Made by a program: the position numbers and the translations under genes
Part shown: positions 20,170-33,800 of the stretch, in pieces
Position numbering within the stretch: position 1 is the first letter of the stretch
How the letters are laid out: every line of letters starts with the position of its first letter
Assembly: GCA_018136815.1 (NCBI GenBank)
Contig: CM030940.1
Location: 1,556,213-1,620,212 of the forward strand
Direction of reading: 5' to 3'
Origin: Isochrysis galbana
Lineage: Eukaryota; Haptophyta; Isochrysidales; Isochrysidaceae
Length of the DNA: 64,000 nucleotides
Notes under the pieces: model-generated
What the model was told of the DNA's origin: nothing
What the model saw: only the letters and a program-made list of their open reading frames with translations
Databases searched by the model: none

Positions 20170-21809
20170 CAGACCTCAGGCGGCCCCCTTCCTTCCTTCC
20201 CCTCTCCTCTCTCGTCTCACTGATTCTCTCTCCCTCTCTCTCTCCTTCCTTTTTACAACAGTACTCCTATATACTCAGTACTGCTTGGCTGCTTGGAACG
20301 TGTCAATTTACTACACAGATCTTTTTACAGTAACACTTCACAGGATGTGCCCATTTACTACAAACGGACGGGGGACTGTCGTCTCAAAACGCCTCCTCAA
20401 CCTCACCAGAGCGTAAGGTCACGTTCCGTCGAATATGGGACAGACTTTGGCCATACCCATACCCAGACTTTTGTCAATTTTTTTTTATTTTGGTGGTCCC
20501 CAGCACCGGTCAAAATTTGACAAAATTTGGGCCGGCCTCGGGCCTCGGACGCTGGGTGCCGGGGCGCTGGGCCGGCGTGGGGCGCGGGGCGAGGAGCGAG
20601 GAGGGAGGGCTGCAACGAGGCAGCCCGCCCCACCGAGGCCCGCCCGCCGCCCGCCCCTCGCGGCCCTCGCTAGCGCACGCGCCAACGGAGGGGTCCCGGA
20701 GCGCCCGAGCATTAGGCGCGCGACCGGGCGCGCTGCGATGCCTTTCTTTGCCATCAGCCCGGTGTCGTGGCCAACCAAGACACTTAATGCGCGGAATCCG
20801 CCGCGCCCATGCCGCCAATCGCGCCTGCTCCGCGCTGGTCCCTCGTCGCAATCCACCACCGAGCCCCGGCGGCATTCAAACGAGCTAACGCACGGTCCCG
20901 AGGGGCCCGGAGCCCGGAGCGCCCAACTCGACGCCGCGACCGGGCGCGCTGCGAAGCTCTTCTTGCTGGGGAACGAATGAGAATGAGAAAAGCAGTCGAA
21001 AATAGCAAAATATTCATATGATTCATGATCATGAGCTACGTACGAGCTACGGGGCTGCCATCTGTCTTCATTATCATCGCACTATTTACTATTTACTATT
21101 TGCGACAATACATCGTGTGTTTGACTTCGATTTGCCTCTGTACTATACATGTGAGCATCATTCCAATTTCTTGGATCCTAGTGGTCACCCTTATGGGACT
21201 ACATGCTACATGTTGCGGTGAGGCACCACCATGAGTCATCCATGAGCCATGAGCCATTAGGTTGCGCAAACCACAAACCACCACAAGCGACCGCGCAAAG
21301 GGCAAACAAAGGGTCAAAGGGCAAAGGGTTCAATTCAAATATTAATGTAAAAATTAGGGGCCAGCGTGCAAATACAGACGACAGACTATGGCCATGGAAT
21401 AAACCAATATCAATATACAATATTACCTTCTTTAACTCTTTAACTGAGTTTCTAAAAATAAAACCATCTGGTCCTCTTCCTCTTTCGACGGAACTCGACC
21501 TTAGACCTTAGGAGCCTCTCGCTCACTCATACTGATCATCGGGTTCAACGCGGCGATCATGACTGAATACTATACAAAAATGAGATCAAAGCGAATAAAA
21601 AGTGAGCAACTGCAACACAGTACTACTATTATACTCTCTACCATGAAGCTGGATCCCCAGTCCGCGATGGCTAGCAGGCAATCTGACTCTCAGCGTAAAA
21701 GTAAAGACGGACTACGAGGGGATCGACGAGGCGAGAAGAGAGAGGAGACGGTCGCTTAGGAGGAAGAGAGAGAGGGCGGTGTGAAGAAGTGGGCAAGGCG
21801 ACGTCGACG
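20170..21809. other. Divergent intergenic region between VTI1 and midasin
   Basis: 1.6 kb with no supported gene. A GC-rich block (20540-20960) contains two related words, CGCGACCGGGCGCGCTGCGA at 20719 and CGCGACCGGGCGCGCTGCGA at 20935. The rest is AT-richer and not coding. The promoters of both flanking genes must lie here, but no motif was recognised. Confidence 0.4.
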
Positions 21810-24800
21810 ATGGACGTCGGCCGCTGCGGACTCGCCGAGCTGCTCGCGGCGCTCGCGCGGCCGGAGACGCGGGCGGCGGCGGCGGCCGAGCTTTGCGAGC
21901 GGATGGGTTCGACCCCCGCCTACCGTCACCAGCTTCTCCGCGCCGTAGGCGCCGAGAGCGAGCCAGAAGTCGACGCCAGAGCCCCGCCACTCACGCTCGA
22001 TCGCGACTTCACCCTTCCTGCGGTGGATCAGGAGGCCCTACGCGTGCCCAATCTGCTCGGCGGGGAGGGACAGAGGCTGCGATCATCTATCGTCCCCACC
22101 CAGCACGCGCAGCGCGTTCTGCGCCAGCTCGCGCTCGCGCTCTGCCTCGAGCGGCCAGTGCTGCTCTCCGGCCCTCCAGGAGCGGGCAAGACGACACTGT
22201 TGCGTGTGCTCGCGGAGAGCACGCCGCTGGGACACCCCGAGGCTGGTCGTGGGATGGGAGGTTCCGACATCTTTAGCGAGACACAGCTCGACAAGCTCGT
22301 CATCGTGCACCTGGACGAGCAGGTTGACTCGCGCGCGCTGCTGGGCTCGTACGTGTGCGGTGCTGAGCCAGGCGAGTTCGTGTGGCAGCCGGGCGTCATA
22401 ACGCAGGCCGTCGCCGAGGGGCGCTGGCTGCTGCTAGAGGATGTCGATCGGGCGCCACTTGAAGTTATGAGCGCGCTCGCGTCGCTGCTTGAGCGGAATG
22501 TGCTGTTCGTGCCTGGTCGAGCTGCGAGCCTGCGAGCTGCGCCTGGCTTCCGGCTGTGGGGCACCGTCACGACCCACGGGCACACAGAGGTCGCAGCGGT
22601 TGAGCGCACGGTCTTCCGCGTCGCGCTGTGGCAGCATGTGTCGATAGCATCACCGTCGGATGCCGACTTGTCGGCCATCGTGCGCGTGCGCTTCCCGCCT
22701 CTCGCCGCTGCCGCTGAGGCTTTGGTGGCGTCTTTTGTCCAACTGCAGCACGCCTCAGGCGGCCCCGCCCGAACTACGGAGTCGACTCGTATAGCAACGG
22801 ACGTCGCTAAAGTGATGGTGAGTGGCGAGGGCATAATTGACAGCACCACGGCAAAGATCGACGAGGCCACCGAGAAGGCACCGTCTCTGGCTCTTGCTGC
22901 AGAGCAGGAACTGGCCTCGGCACGGCTCGCACTGAGCGGCGGACGAGTCTTCAGCTCTCGGGAGCTATTCCGGTGGTGCCGCCGTATCACCATCGCTCTC
23001 GCCCCCACCGGCAACGTGCTGCCCCCACCCGACTTACCGGGCCGCTTCACCTCCTTCTACCGTGAGATTCTCGTCGCCGAGGCGCTCGACACGTTTGTCG
23101 CACCAGTGCGTCGTGCGGGGCCTCGGGCGGAGTTGGCATATCTGATCGCAAAGCAGTGGCAACTTCCCACAGAACGACTCACCTACATCACCTCGCTTCG
23201 CCGGCCAGATCTTGAAATATCGGAGTCTTCTATTCGTATCGGAAGGGTGGAGCTACCGCTTTCGGCTCCCGCCCAAGCCGGCACACGAACTGGTAGGCGG
23301 TTCGCGGCAACGCGCCACGCTCTGGTCACGCTCGAACGCGTCGCAGCCGCCATGACGCTCAACGAGCCGTTACTTCTGGTGGGCGAGACGGGCACTGGCA
23401 AGACAACGGCGGTGCAGCAGCTTGCGGTGCTCCTCGGCAAGACGCTGCTGGTGCATAATCTGAATCAGCAGTCCGACTCGTCCGAGCTAGTCGGCGGCTT
23501 CCGTCCCGTCCAGCCGCGCCACATCTTCGCACCACTCGCAGCGCGGTTCGAGTCGCTCTTCTGCCGCTCCTTTTCTCGGTCAAAGAATGGGCCGTTCCTG
23601 GCCAAGCTCGCGCAGCGCCTTGCCAAGGGCGAGTGGGCCAAATTGCTTGCGCTCATCACAGGAGCGCACGCCTCGTATGCCAAGCTGCGTGCCGCTGCCG
23701 CTGGCGAGGTGGCGATGGGCAATGGGTCTTGTGCGGCCTCCGACACGCCAAATGTTGCACTAGATGCTGAGTGGGAGGGCCTTGGCTCCGAAGCGGCGCG
23801 GCTTCAGCAGAGGCTCAAGGCCCGTGCGGCCGGCGGTAGCGAGGGTCTCGCCTTCGCCTTTGTGGAGGGCACAATGGTGCGCGCGCTACGGGAGGGCCAC
23901 TGGTTGCTCCTCGACGAGATGAACCTCGCGTCGGCGGAGACGCTGGAGCGGGTGGCCGGATTGCTTGAGGAGGGTGGCTCGCTTGCGCTCACTGAGAAGG
24001 GCGAGGCCGAGCTCGTGCCGCGTCACCCGGGCTTCCGCCTCTTCGCCGCGATGAATCCTCCCACGGACTTTGGAAAGAAAGAGCTGCCCGGTGGCATCCG
24101 GACGCGGCTGACAGAGCTCTACGTGCCATCGCTCTCCTCCGCCGAAGACCTAGCGCTAGTGGTGCTCGAGTATCTTAGTCCTGTTCTTCCGTCGCCGCCC
24201 GTGGGCGCCGTCGTTGCCCTATACCAGGCTGCAGTGGAGGCGGCCGCCACTCGCTTGCTCGACGGCGCCGATCAGCGGCCCGAGTACTCGTTGCGCACCC
24301 TCTGCCGCGCTCTGTCGTATGTTGCGCGCGCGCTGCCGCTAGGCTACGGCCTGCAGCGCGCTCTGTACGACGGATTCCACATGACTTTTGTCGCGCAGCT
24401 GCAGGCCCGCTTTCAGCCCGAGATGGAAGCGCTGCTGCTCAAGCATCTGTTGCCCGCACGGCCTGGCAAGCCCCATAAGCCGCCCGCGGCCTTGGCGCCC
24501 GCGCGCCCGCCAGGCGAGCACTGGGTGGAGGTGGGCGGCTTTTGGCTCGCAACGGACCCGCGGTGTGATCCCGTGGCAGACGATCCACGCTTCATCGTCA
24601 CGCCAACAATAGAGGCGCGGCTGCGCCAGCTCGCGCGAATGGTCTCGGCACGCCGACACCCCATCCTACTGCAGGGTCCAACCTCAGCGGGAAAGACGTC
24701 GATGGTCGAGCGGCTCGCGCGCCGGACTGGCCATCGGTTGGTGCGCATCAACAACCATGAGCATACCGACGTGCAAGAGTATATCGGCTCCTTCCAGCCG

Positions 24801-27800
24801 GATGCGCACGGCCGGCTCGTCTTTCACGATGGCGCGCTCGCTCAGGCTGTTCGTCACGGTTACTGGATCGTATTGGATGAGCTCAACCTCGCACAAAGCG
24901 AAGTGCTCGAGGCGCTCAACCGGCTGCTCGATGACAACCGCGAGCTTTTCATCCCCGAGACGTCGGAAACGCTCTCGCCCCATCCTAGCTTCATGCTCTT
25001 TGCCACCCAGAATCCACCAGGGGCATACGGGGGGCGGAAGGTGCTCTCTCGAGCCTTTCGCAATCGCTTCCTCGAGATGCAGATGGATGAGATCCCGGAG
25101 CCAGAGCTCGTCACCATCCTGGAACGGCGCTCGGAGCTGCCGGCGTCCTTCTGCAAGGCGATGGTCGGCGTCATGCAAGAGCTGCAGCGCCGCCGCTCCA
25201 GTTCTCGCGTCTTCGCCGGCCGTGCCGGCTTCATCACGCCACGCGACTTGTTCCGGTGGGCCGACCGAAGGCCCCTATCGTACCAAGAGCTAGCCGAAGC
25301 GGGCTACGCGCTGCTCGCCGAGCGGCTGCGGGCCCCAGCCGAGCGAGAGACGGTGGCGCAGGTGCTCTGCAAGCTGCTGCCGCGGGTCGCTGTTGAGCCT
25401 GATGCTTTATATGAGCGCCTACTTGCGGGTGCACCAGGCGGTGCGCCAGCGTTGGGCTCGATGAGTGCTGCAGGTACAGTGTGGCTCCCGAGCACCCGTC
25501 GGCTGTACGCCCTCGTCGCTGCGTGCATGCAGTCTAATGAGCCCATTTTGCTAGTTGGGGAGACGGGCACAGGCAAGACGACCATCTGCCAGTTGTTCGC
25601 GCAGGCCATCGGGCAAAGGCTGCACATCATCAATTGCCATCAGCACACGGAGACGGCAGACTTTGTGGGCGGACTTCGGCCGGCGCGGGGCCGCGCCCTG
25701 GCCTTTGGAGAACTCGAAAGGCGTGTCGCCTCCGTGGAGGCGGGTGCAGCCGCCGCCGTAGATCAGTTGCGCAACGAAATCGCCTCGGTAGGAATCGCAA
25801 GCCTCGATACCACAAGGCTTGCCATGCTGGCGGCGGCGTCAGATGAGGCGAAGGATCTTGCGGGGCTGCGCGCGCGAGTCGAACGCGTCGCTTCCGCTTT
25901 GCGTGGCGCCCGCGAGGCGCTGAATCGCTCGGCCTCGGATGGTGGCAATACTGGCGGGCTAGCTGAGGCTGCGGAGGAGGTGCTCCGCCACGCCGAGGCA
26001 GAGGCGGAGGCGGTTCACCGTGAGCTTCGAGTGAACGATGCACTCTTTGTATGGGTGGACGGCCCTTTGCTCACAGCGATGCGCACTGGCGAGATGCTAC
26101 TCATTGACGAGATTTCGTTGGCGGAGGACTCGGTCCTTGAGCGGTTGAACTCGGTACTAGACCCGTGTCGGATCCTTACTGTGCCGGAGAAGGGGTCCGA
26201 CCTTGAGGTGGTAAAGGCTGCTCCTTCCTTCCGGCTGCTGGCGACAATGAATCCCGGCGGAGACTTCGGCAAGAAAGAGCTCTCGCCAGCCCTACGCAAC
26301 CGCTTCACTGAGGTGTGGGTCCCCAGCGTCACGGCGTACGAGGAGCTTCGCACGCTTATCGGCCAAACTCTGGGAGAGCTTGGCGACGTCGACGCCGACG
26401 GTGACGATCCCATGGGCAACGGTGAGAGCTTTGAGTGGTCGATGGCCGAAGCCATGCTGGCCTTTGTGGATTGGCTCGCAAAGCCGCGCGGCAGCGGCAA
26501 TGGTGGGGCAGGGCTCGGTGGCGGGACGCCTAGCCTACGAGATCTCCTTGCGTGGGCAAGCTTCATCAAAGCCACGCGTATTCAGCTCGGCTCGCCCGCT
26601 GCGTTCGTACACGGTGCCTGTCTCACATTTGTCGACGCGATGGGGCTGCAAGTCTCAGCCTCGCGTGCGGACCGAGAGGCTTTGCGCACGCAATGCGTCT
26701 CGCAGCTCATCTCCTTGCTTCCACCTCATAGTCGCGATCCAGCGGCACTCTATGTCGGTACGGACACTTTCCCCGATTTCGCAAGTAGCCAGATACCCGC
26801 GCTGGAGGATCCGGTCAGCGGTGTTGGATTGCGTCGATTCGGCCTGGCACCCTTCTTTGTGCCAATTGGCGGCGCCCCTCCCCAGCTGGCATCCATTTCG
26901 TTGAGCGCGCCCACTCCGCGCTCCAACGCATTTCGCTTGTTTCGCGCAATGCAGCTCCGCAAACCGGTCTTGCTTGAGGGCAGCCCTGGTGTAGGCAAGA
27001 CGTCGCTCGTGCAGGCCCTCGGTGCCGCGTGCGGACACAGAGTTGTGCGCATCAATCTCTCCGAGCAAACCGACTTGATGGATTTGCTCGGGTCTGATCT
27101 GCCGGTGGAGGGCGCCCCGCCTGGCACATACGCCTGGCAAGACGGCGCGTTCCTTGCCGCACTCCGCGCCGGCCATTGGGTCATCCTCGATGAGCTCAAT
27201 CTTGCGCCGCAAGCAGTGCTCGAAGGTCTCAACTCTTGCCTCGATCATCGAGCTACCGTCTTCATTCCTGAGCTCGGCGCCTCCTTCGAATGCCCACCCA
27301 CATTTCGTGTGTTTGGCTGCCAAAACCCTTTGCAGCAGGGCGGTGGCCGTAAAGGGCTACCCCGCTCCTTCCTCAACCGCTTTACTCAGGTATGGATGGA
27401 GGAACTGGGTGAGGAGGACATGATTGCCATCGGCTTAACCCTCTTCGGTCAATTGGGGAAACCACTCATTCGGAGGCTCGTGAGCTTTGTGCGCGCGCTC
27501 CAACGTGCCCTCTCGCTCCGCTGCTTCGGGGTTGCAGGTGGGCCTTGGGACTTCAACCTGCGCGACGTCTTCCGGTGGTGTGAGCTCATGCTCGCTGAGC
27601 AGAAACCGCCACATTGGCGGCCGGCAATTTTTCTTGATGCCTTGGTTCTGCAGCGCTTCCGCACTGAAGCTGATCGGCAGGAAGTGATGAAAATATTCGT
27701 GGCTGAGATGGGTGGGCCGAACGACCCCTTTTCGCAAGTACCTCCTCTGCAGCCACACTACAGCGTAAGCACTTGGAGCGTTCAGATCGGCCACGTGTGG

Positions 27801-30800
27801 CTAGGGCGCGCTCGAGCCCACTTGCCCGACGCCCCACTGTTAGAGTTATTGCCGTCTCAGCTTCGACCCCTACAGTCGCTTGCTCTCGCTGTAAGAATGG
27901 GATGGATGTGCGCGGTATGTGGCGATGCGGGCTCGGGGAAAAGCAGTACTCTGAGGCTTCTCGCCTCACTCGCGGGACGGCGCCTAGACGAGGTGGTACT
28001 CTCCACGGCCACGGATACAACGGAGCTTCTCGGCTGCTTCGAGCAAAGTGAGGCCTCACGCTTGCAACTAGCCGTGCTGAGCGAGGCCAGTGTATTGGTG
28101 GAAACCCTCACCGGCGCATTAGCCCTCGTCGGCACGTCATCAACGATTGGGAGAGGGGCGCCGAGCGATGCGCTTAGCCTGGCCATTTCTTTGCAGCGTT
28201 CGTACGCGGAGCTCGACAAAGATGGCACCGCGGAGAATCGCGCCATTGCCGGCCCCACACCTTCTCAAGAGTGGGCAGACAGCTTCGAGGCGCGTGCCTC
28301 ATCGCTCGTGAGCATATTCGATGAGGCATTAGCAATGGTTGTTGACCACACCGCCAGCGTGGCTAGCCGCATCGCTAGGCTCCGCACTCACTTGTGCGCA
28401 CTGTCAGATCTGCGGCAAACTGGTTCGAAAGGACGCTTCGTCTGGGTAGATGGGCCGCTTGTGCGCGCTATGGAAGAAGGCCACTGGTTGCTTCTTGACA
28501 ACGCAAACCTGTGCAACCCATCGGTGCTGGATAGGCTTAACCCACTGTTCGAGCGTGACGGGCAATTGCAGTTGCCGGAAGCGGGCCTGCAAGCCGGGGG
28601 AGAGGTGAGACATGTGCAGCTCCACCCGGACTTCCGCCTATTCCTCGCAGTTGTTCCCAGCGCGGGGGAGCTCTCACGTGCGATGCGGAATCGCGGCATC
28701 GAGGTAGCAATGCTGCCGCCGCCTGCACGAAGCCGTGACGTGTTATCGCTCTTGCGTTGTAGCACTGGCGCCATGACGCATCCGACGGCCTCGGGGCGAC
28801 TCGACCGCCTGGACGAGGCCGGCGTGCCTGGCGTGGAGCTGTCGCTCGCCATGGTGGATGCGCATGCCCGAATCGAATCGCAGCTCCCACGTTGGTTAGG
28901 GCATCGATCGTTGCTACATTGCGGCGAATTATTTGTGCGGCGACTCTCACGCGGCGCCGCTCTGCAAGAGGCTATGATTGATGCGATTGAGCTTGCATAC
29001 GAAGCCCGACTCATGACTAACGTAGCTCTTGAAATGCGCAACGTCTTCGATGGTGCTTGCGTCAGTAGTGGTGCCCTCGCGGTGTCGCGCGTTCTCACAC
29101 TGGAGGAGAATGACGCTAATGCACGGCCTCTTTGGCCAGTGAGTGTCAGCACCTCGAGTTACGCTAGCAACCCGCGGTCTTGCACCGTTCGAAGTCAAGC
29201 TGCGCTCGTCGTGCAACTTGTTTCCCTAATGAAGCCTGCCGCCGAGGGCACACTGACGCCCGCATCCAGTTCATTCCCTAAAAGATGCGCCCCCGACGAA
29301 CTCCTGAGCGCTGCGGTCATCGAATTCATTTATCGTGCAAGCACTCGCGACGAGTATTTGCGCATCGCTCTCTTAGCTAACTTGCAAGAAAGCCATGGCG
29401 CACCTGTGCCGCTTGGCCTGCGCACGGGCAGCAGCATGCTAGCACAGCTCCACAAATTGCCACTGGTGCTTCAGGCGCGCAATGCCCTTGAGGCAGCGTG
29501 CGCAGGGGACGAAAGTCTGCGCGATATGTGCCGCGACGCGCCGATCGACATGCCTCGCCTCAATGCGCCGCTCTTCGAGCGGGTACGCAAGCACGCGGAT
29601 CCAGACGCGGCGCCGGACTTGGAAGACAGCGAAGTCCTCTCCGAACAGTTGGACTCGCAGGTGGACCGCGCATCCCTTATACCTCACACAAGTGCCGTCG
29701 CTTCTGCTGAAGCTGCTGTAACGGCCTGGTCACAATATTGCCGGATCCTGCCTCGGTTGCGGCTGGTGCTTCGCCTCGAATGGCAACGCTTGTCCGAGCA
29801 GTCTCGATTGGAGGAAGCGCTCGCCAGCTGCGTGCCTCAAGATATGAGCCTACTCGAGCAGTCTTTCGCCTATTCAACTCATGGCTCACCTTCGGAGGCC
29901 GGAGCGGGCCTGAGGTCATCGCGATCTGCTCAGCGCGCTGTCTGGAACAACCTCGTCAACCCACTCTTCCCCGCGATGCGGGATACGGCACAAATGCTTT
30001 GCGAATGGCTTTCCAGCTCGCCGGTTGGTTTCACCGACGAGACAATGCTTCTCAGCACAGCCGAGGCTGTCATACAGGCCCGTGGCGCGCTCACATCGCG
30101 CGCTCTTCGCACCACGATGGAGTCGTTTCAGCCTCAGGAGTTCCTCGTACTTTGGCGCGCTTTGCATAAGCGCGTCTACAAAGCAAGCCTCCCGCCCCTT
30201 TCGCTGCCCGTGACGCCTGCGCTTGCGCGCGCGTTCGCTTCCATCTCCGCGGCCGTCGGCTATGAGGCCACTCGCTTTGCCCCCCTCCTGTGGAAATGGG
30301 GTGGTCACCCTACGGCGCCACCCTCACAAGAGCTCCTCGAGGCTGGCATGGGTGTGCGGCAGATTGCTGCGGAACTCGTGTCACAGTGTACAGAATTGGG
30401 TCGTGGCATCAATGCGGCGGCCGATCAACACAAGGTTGCACTCCGGCGCTCAATTGTTTTGGGGGCGTGCACGCTCCAGTGCGCCTATGCGCGTCGTCGA
30501 GAGTCGGCATTAGAGATTGATCGCCTCAGGAGCATCCCCACGGCTATTCGAGGTCAGTTGGATGTCTTCAAGGCCAAGAACGAGGCATCTCAGCCGGCGA
30601 AGGCTGAGCGGGCCATTCCCCCGCTCGGGCCATTGCTCGATACGCGCAGTGCACGTGTCGAGGGAGCGCTTTTTTGCTCTCTGAGCTCTCTAGTTTCCCA
30701 AGATGCAGAGGACGACCTGCCCGACCGCGCGAGTGCTCTTCGAGTTCGCGCAATGGCCTTTTCAGAGCTCGTCGTCGCGTCCTGTGCCAGAAGCGCACTC

Positions 30801-33800
30801 GATGCCGGGCCGGCGCAGACACTCGCGTGGCAGTTGGAGACGCTCACGGTTCCCAGGGGGCTGGAAGCGACGAGAAACGAAGCGAGCCTTGATTCGGACA
30901 AGCTTGCGCTGGCAGGGGTCGCTTATCAGCTCGCCGTGACCTGGCATCGCCACCTATGGCGTGGCGGCTTCGAGTATGTGTCTACCGTGGAAGGAGCGGG
31001 GATCAAATTTGGTGGGCCCGCATCGCTCCTCCTTTCGATGGAGGCTCTCCCGGTCTGCGCGAGGCTGGAGGCGGCTTTTAGCGTGCCGGTGGCCGAGAGA
31101 ACGACGGCCTTGCATGATCTGAGACAGCTGTGTGAGATCATTAGAACGCGGTCACCGCAGGACGATGTCAGTGCGCAAAGTGACTGGATCCTCGCGCTCC
31201 ACACACTATGCCGGACACTTGCACCTTTCGCTCGAGATCTTGACGAGAAGAGTGGCACGGAGCTAAAGTCTTCTGTGCGGGATTTTGAACAAGCGTGTGC
31301 ATATTTGTTGGATACAGGGTGGCGGCAACACTGCACGTCGCACACATCACTCATCTCGTCTATGCGTGCCCAAATTGCCGAATCGATACCTTCGATCTGC
31401 GCTCTCCTTGGCCGCTGCAGCGAGCGGGCGATGCAAGTATCGATAGAGCTGCTCTTGAAGCCGTGCCTCTCGGAAATACAAGTCGTAGCAGATGCGATAG
31501 TAGGGGCTGTTGATGTGGGGGCCGAAGTACCGCCTATGCACGGGTCGCGTGGACGAGTATGGGTACTGATCGGTTTGCTCCGATGGCGACTCCTCGCGCC
31601 CACACACCCTGCAGACCCATCGTGCAAGTACTTGCTCAAAGCGGAGCTCTCGGAAGAGCGGCTGCACGAGGTGCGAGTCATGTGCTTGGCTTTACGCTTG
31701 GCGCAAGAATCGTGGAACGGAGCACGTTCCACTCCTTCGCTACGGCAAGCCCTAGCCGCGGAGGCGGCCAGTGCGCTTGCCATGCAATCAGCCCGCCTGC
31801 GAGCGAGCGCGCGGCCGAAGCATCCCGCAACTCAATTTACTCAGCTACATTCTGAGTTGCAACAGTGGGGCGAGTCCCTCGGCTGTACTGAGGCTATTCT
31901 TGAACTGAGCGATAACTTGAGAGATGGCTCGGCCACCGCCATTCATAGAGAAGAAGTGTGGCAGCAAGGGAGCTCCAACTTTTTGCAGCGCTTGGATGAC
32001 GCCTTTGCCCACTTCGAAGATCTCACACTGCCATTAGAACTGGCTCTCTATGAGGTCAAACACGGGCTCCGCCTACAAGCCCTGAGCGGGGCTCCCACAG
32101 TGATCGCTGCGCAAGATGGGAACGTGGGTGCCGCCTCTATCGTGCACCAGTCGCACGCCATTATGGCAGCGCTCCTCTGCTTTCCTGCTGCGGCTCCGAG
32201 GGCGCACGTGGATGATGCGTGGCGCGCGCAACTTCTACCCTTGCTGCGACCGCTTCCATCATGCTTCGGTGCTGCCCCGACAGTGGAAGACGTGGGCGCG
32301 CCCCAATCGGATCGCGGCACATCGCAACAGCTCGCGTTCTCTCGCTTTTTCTCACACACCACAATGCTTGCAATTTCGTTGCGCCGGCTTTACGTCTCCG
32401 TGCTCCTCGAGGGAGGCGCTCAAGCCAACCATTTACATGTGCTTGACCAAATAGTCGGCGGCTTTGTGCGCGCGCACGTGGAGGCAGAGATGGCTGAACG
32501 TGAACATGAAGAAGCTCAAGCAGAGCTTTATGCGCGGAAGGCTCGCCACTTCGGTGCCGCGGCCACCGATGGGCGAGCAGAGGAAGCGGCCGCACTTCGT
32601 GAGCTCTTTCCGGACTTTAGCGACGACTTCGCCGACATTCAGCGCATCTCGGACGATGGTGGAGAGATGGATTTGGTATGTGTAGATAGAGAAGAAGATA
32701 CGAATGAGCGGGAGGCAACTTTTGAGCACGAGGAAGTCTCTCAACCACCACCCCACACAGATGCAACGGCTACGAGTGCCGCTCTCAAAATTGATCCAAA
32801 GATTATCCTCAGCGTGTTGGAGTATCATGAGCGCGTCTTCCGCTTCACCACTGCCGTGGGTGTTTATCATCCTACAGACGACGAAATTCCCCTTCCCGCT
32901 GCCTCAAAGCCGAGGGGCAAGAGCAAGCGCAACCGTGATTCGGCTGAATTGAAGCCGCCGCCGCCAATCGTCGATCTTTGCTCGCTATCTTCACCATCGC
33001 AGGTGCTTTCGGGACTTTCAGTTTACGAAGAGGCACAGGGGGAGGCTCTTGGCACGCTTCGAGATTGCCACAAGCTTGCCTCGAAGTTATTTCCGAGCGT
33101 CACGGCGGCGCTCCACTTGCCTGCTGCTCTCGATGAGGAGGCGCGTAGCGGGAGCCTCGTGGTGGCCGCTTGCTGTTGGCAGCACTTGCACGGCTCGGAT
33201 CCCACACACCAGGCGGCACACTTGCGACACAATGCGAATCTGTTCACGGATGAAAACTTGAGCGAGGTCGGGCGCCTCGAGCCGGTACTTGATGAACTGT
33301 TGAGCCGAATGCGCCTACTTCTCGTCGAATGGCCGGACCACCCAACGTTGCAAATGATCGCGATGCTGTGCGAGCGGCTACGCTCCTTCCGTGCCGGTTC
33401 CCCGCTGATGAAGTTTGTGACCGGGTCTGAGATGCTGCTCAAGCGCTGCTGGGAGTGGGAGGAGGTGGCGTGTAAGGCAACGTCCATCAAGCCGCAGATT
33501 GACATGCTCGCGGCGCTAGTACTGCGGTGGCGCAAGATGGAGGTGGAAGCGTGGCCACAGCTTCTTAAGCGAGCCGAACAGCAAGCACATGAGAAGGCCC
33601 TGCTATGCGTGTGGGCGCGGCTCTTTCGCGTTGTCAATTCGCATCTTTGGCGCGCCGACAAGGAGAAGGAGGGAGGCAGCGCACCGCCGCCTGTGGATGT
33701 ACACTCCACGCACCGGGCGGCAGATCCCGAAGCGGTCGCGCATCAACACGCGCATTTGCATGAATTCTTTGAAACCTTTCAGCAGCTGCTGCTCAATGCG

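Noticed and set aside
27435-28059. Minus-strand frames of over 100 codons inside midasin
   Set aside because: The forward frame has clear AAA+ motifs at the same place; antisense frames in GC-rich coding DNA are expected.
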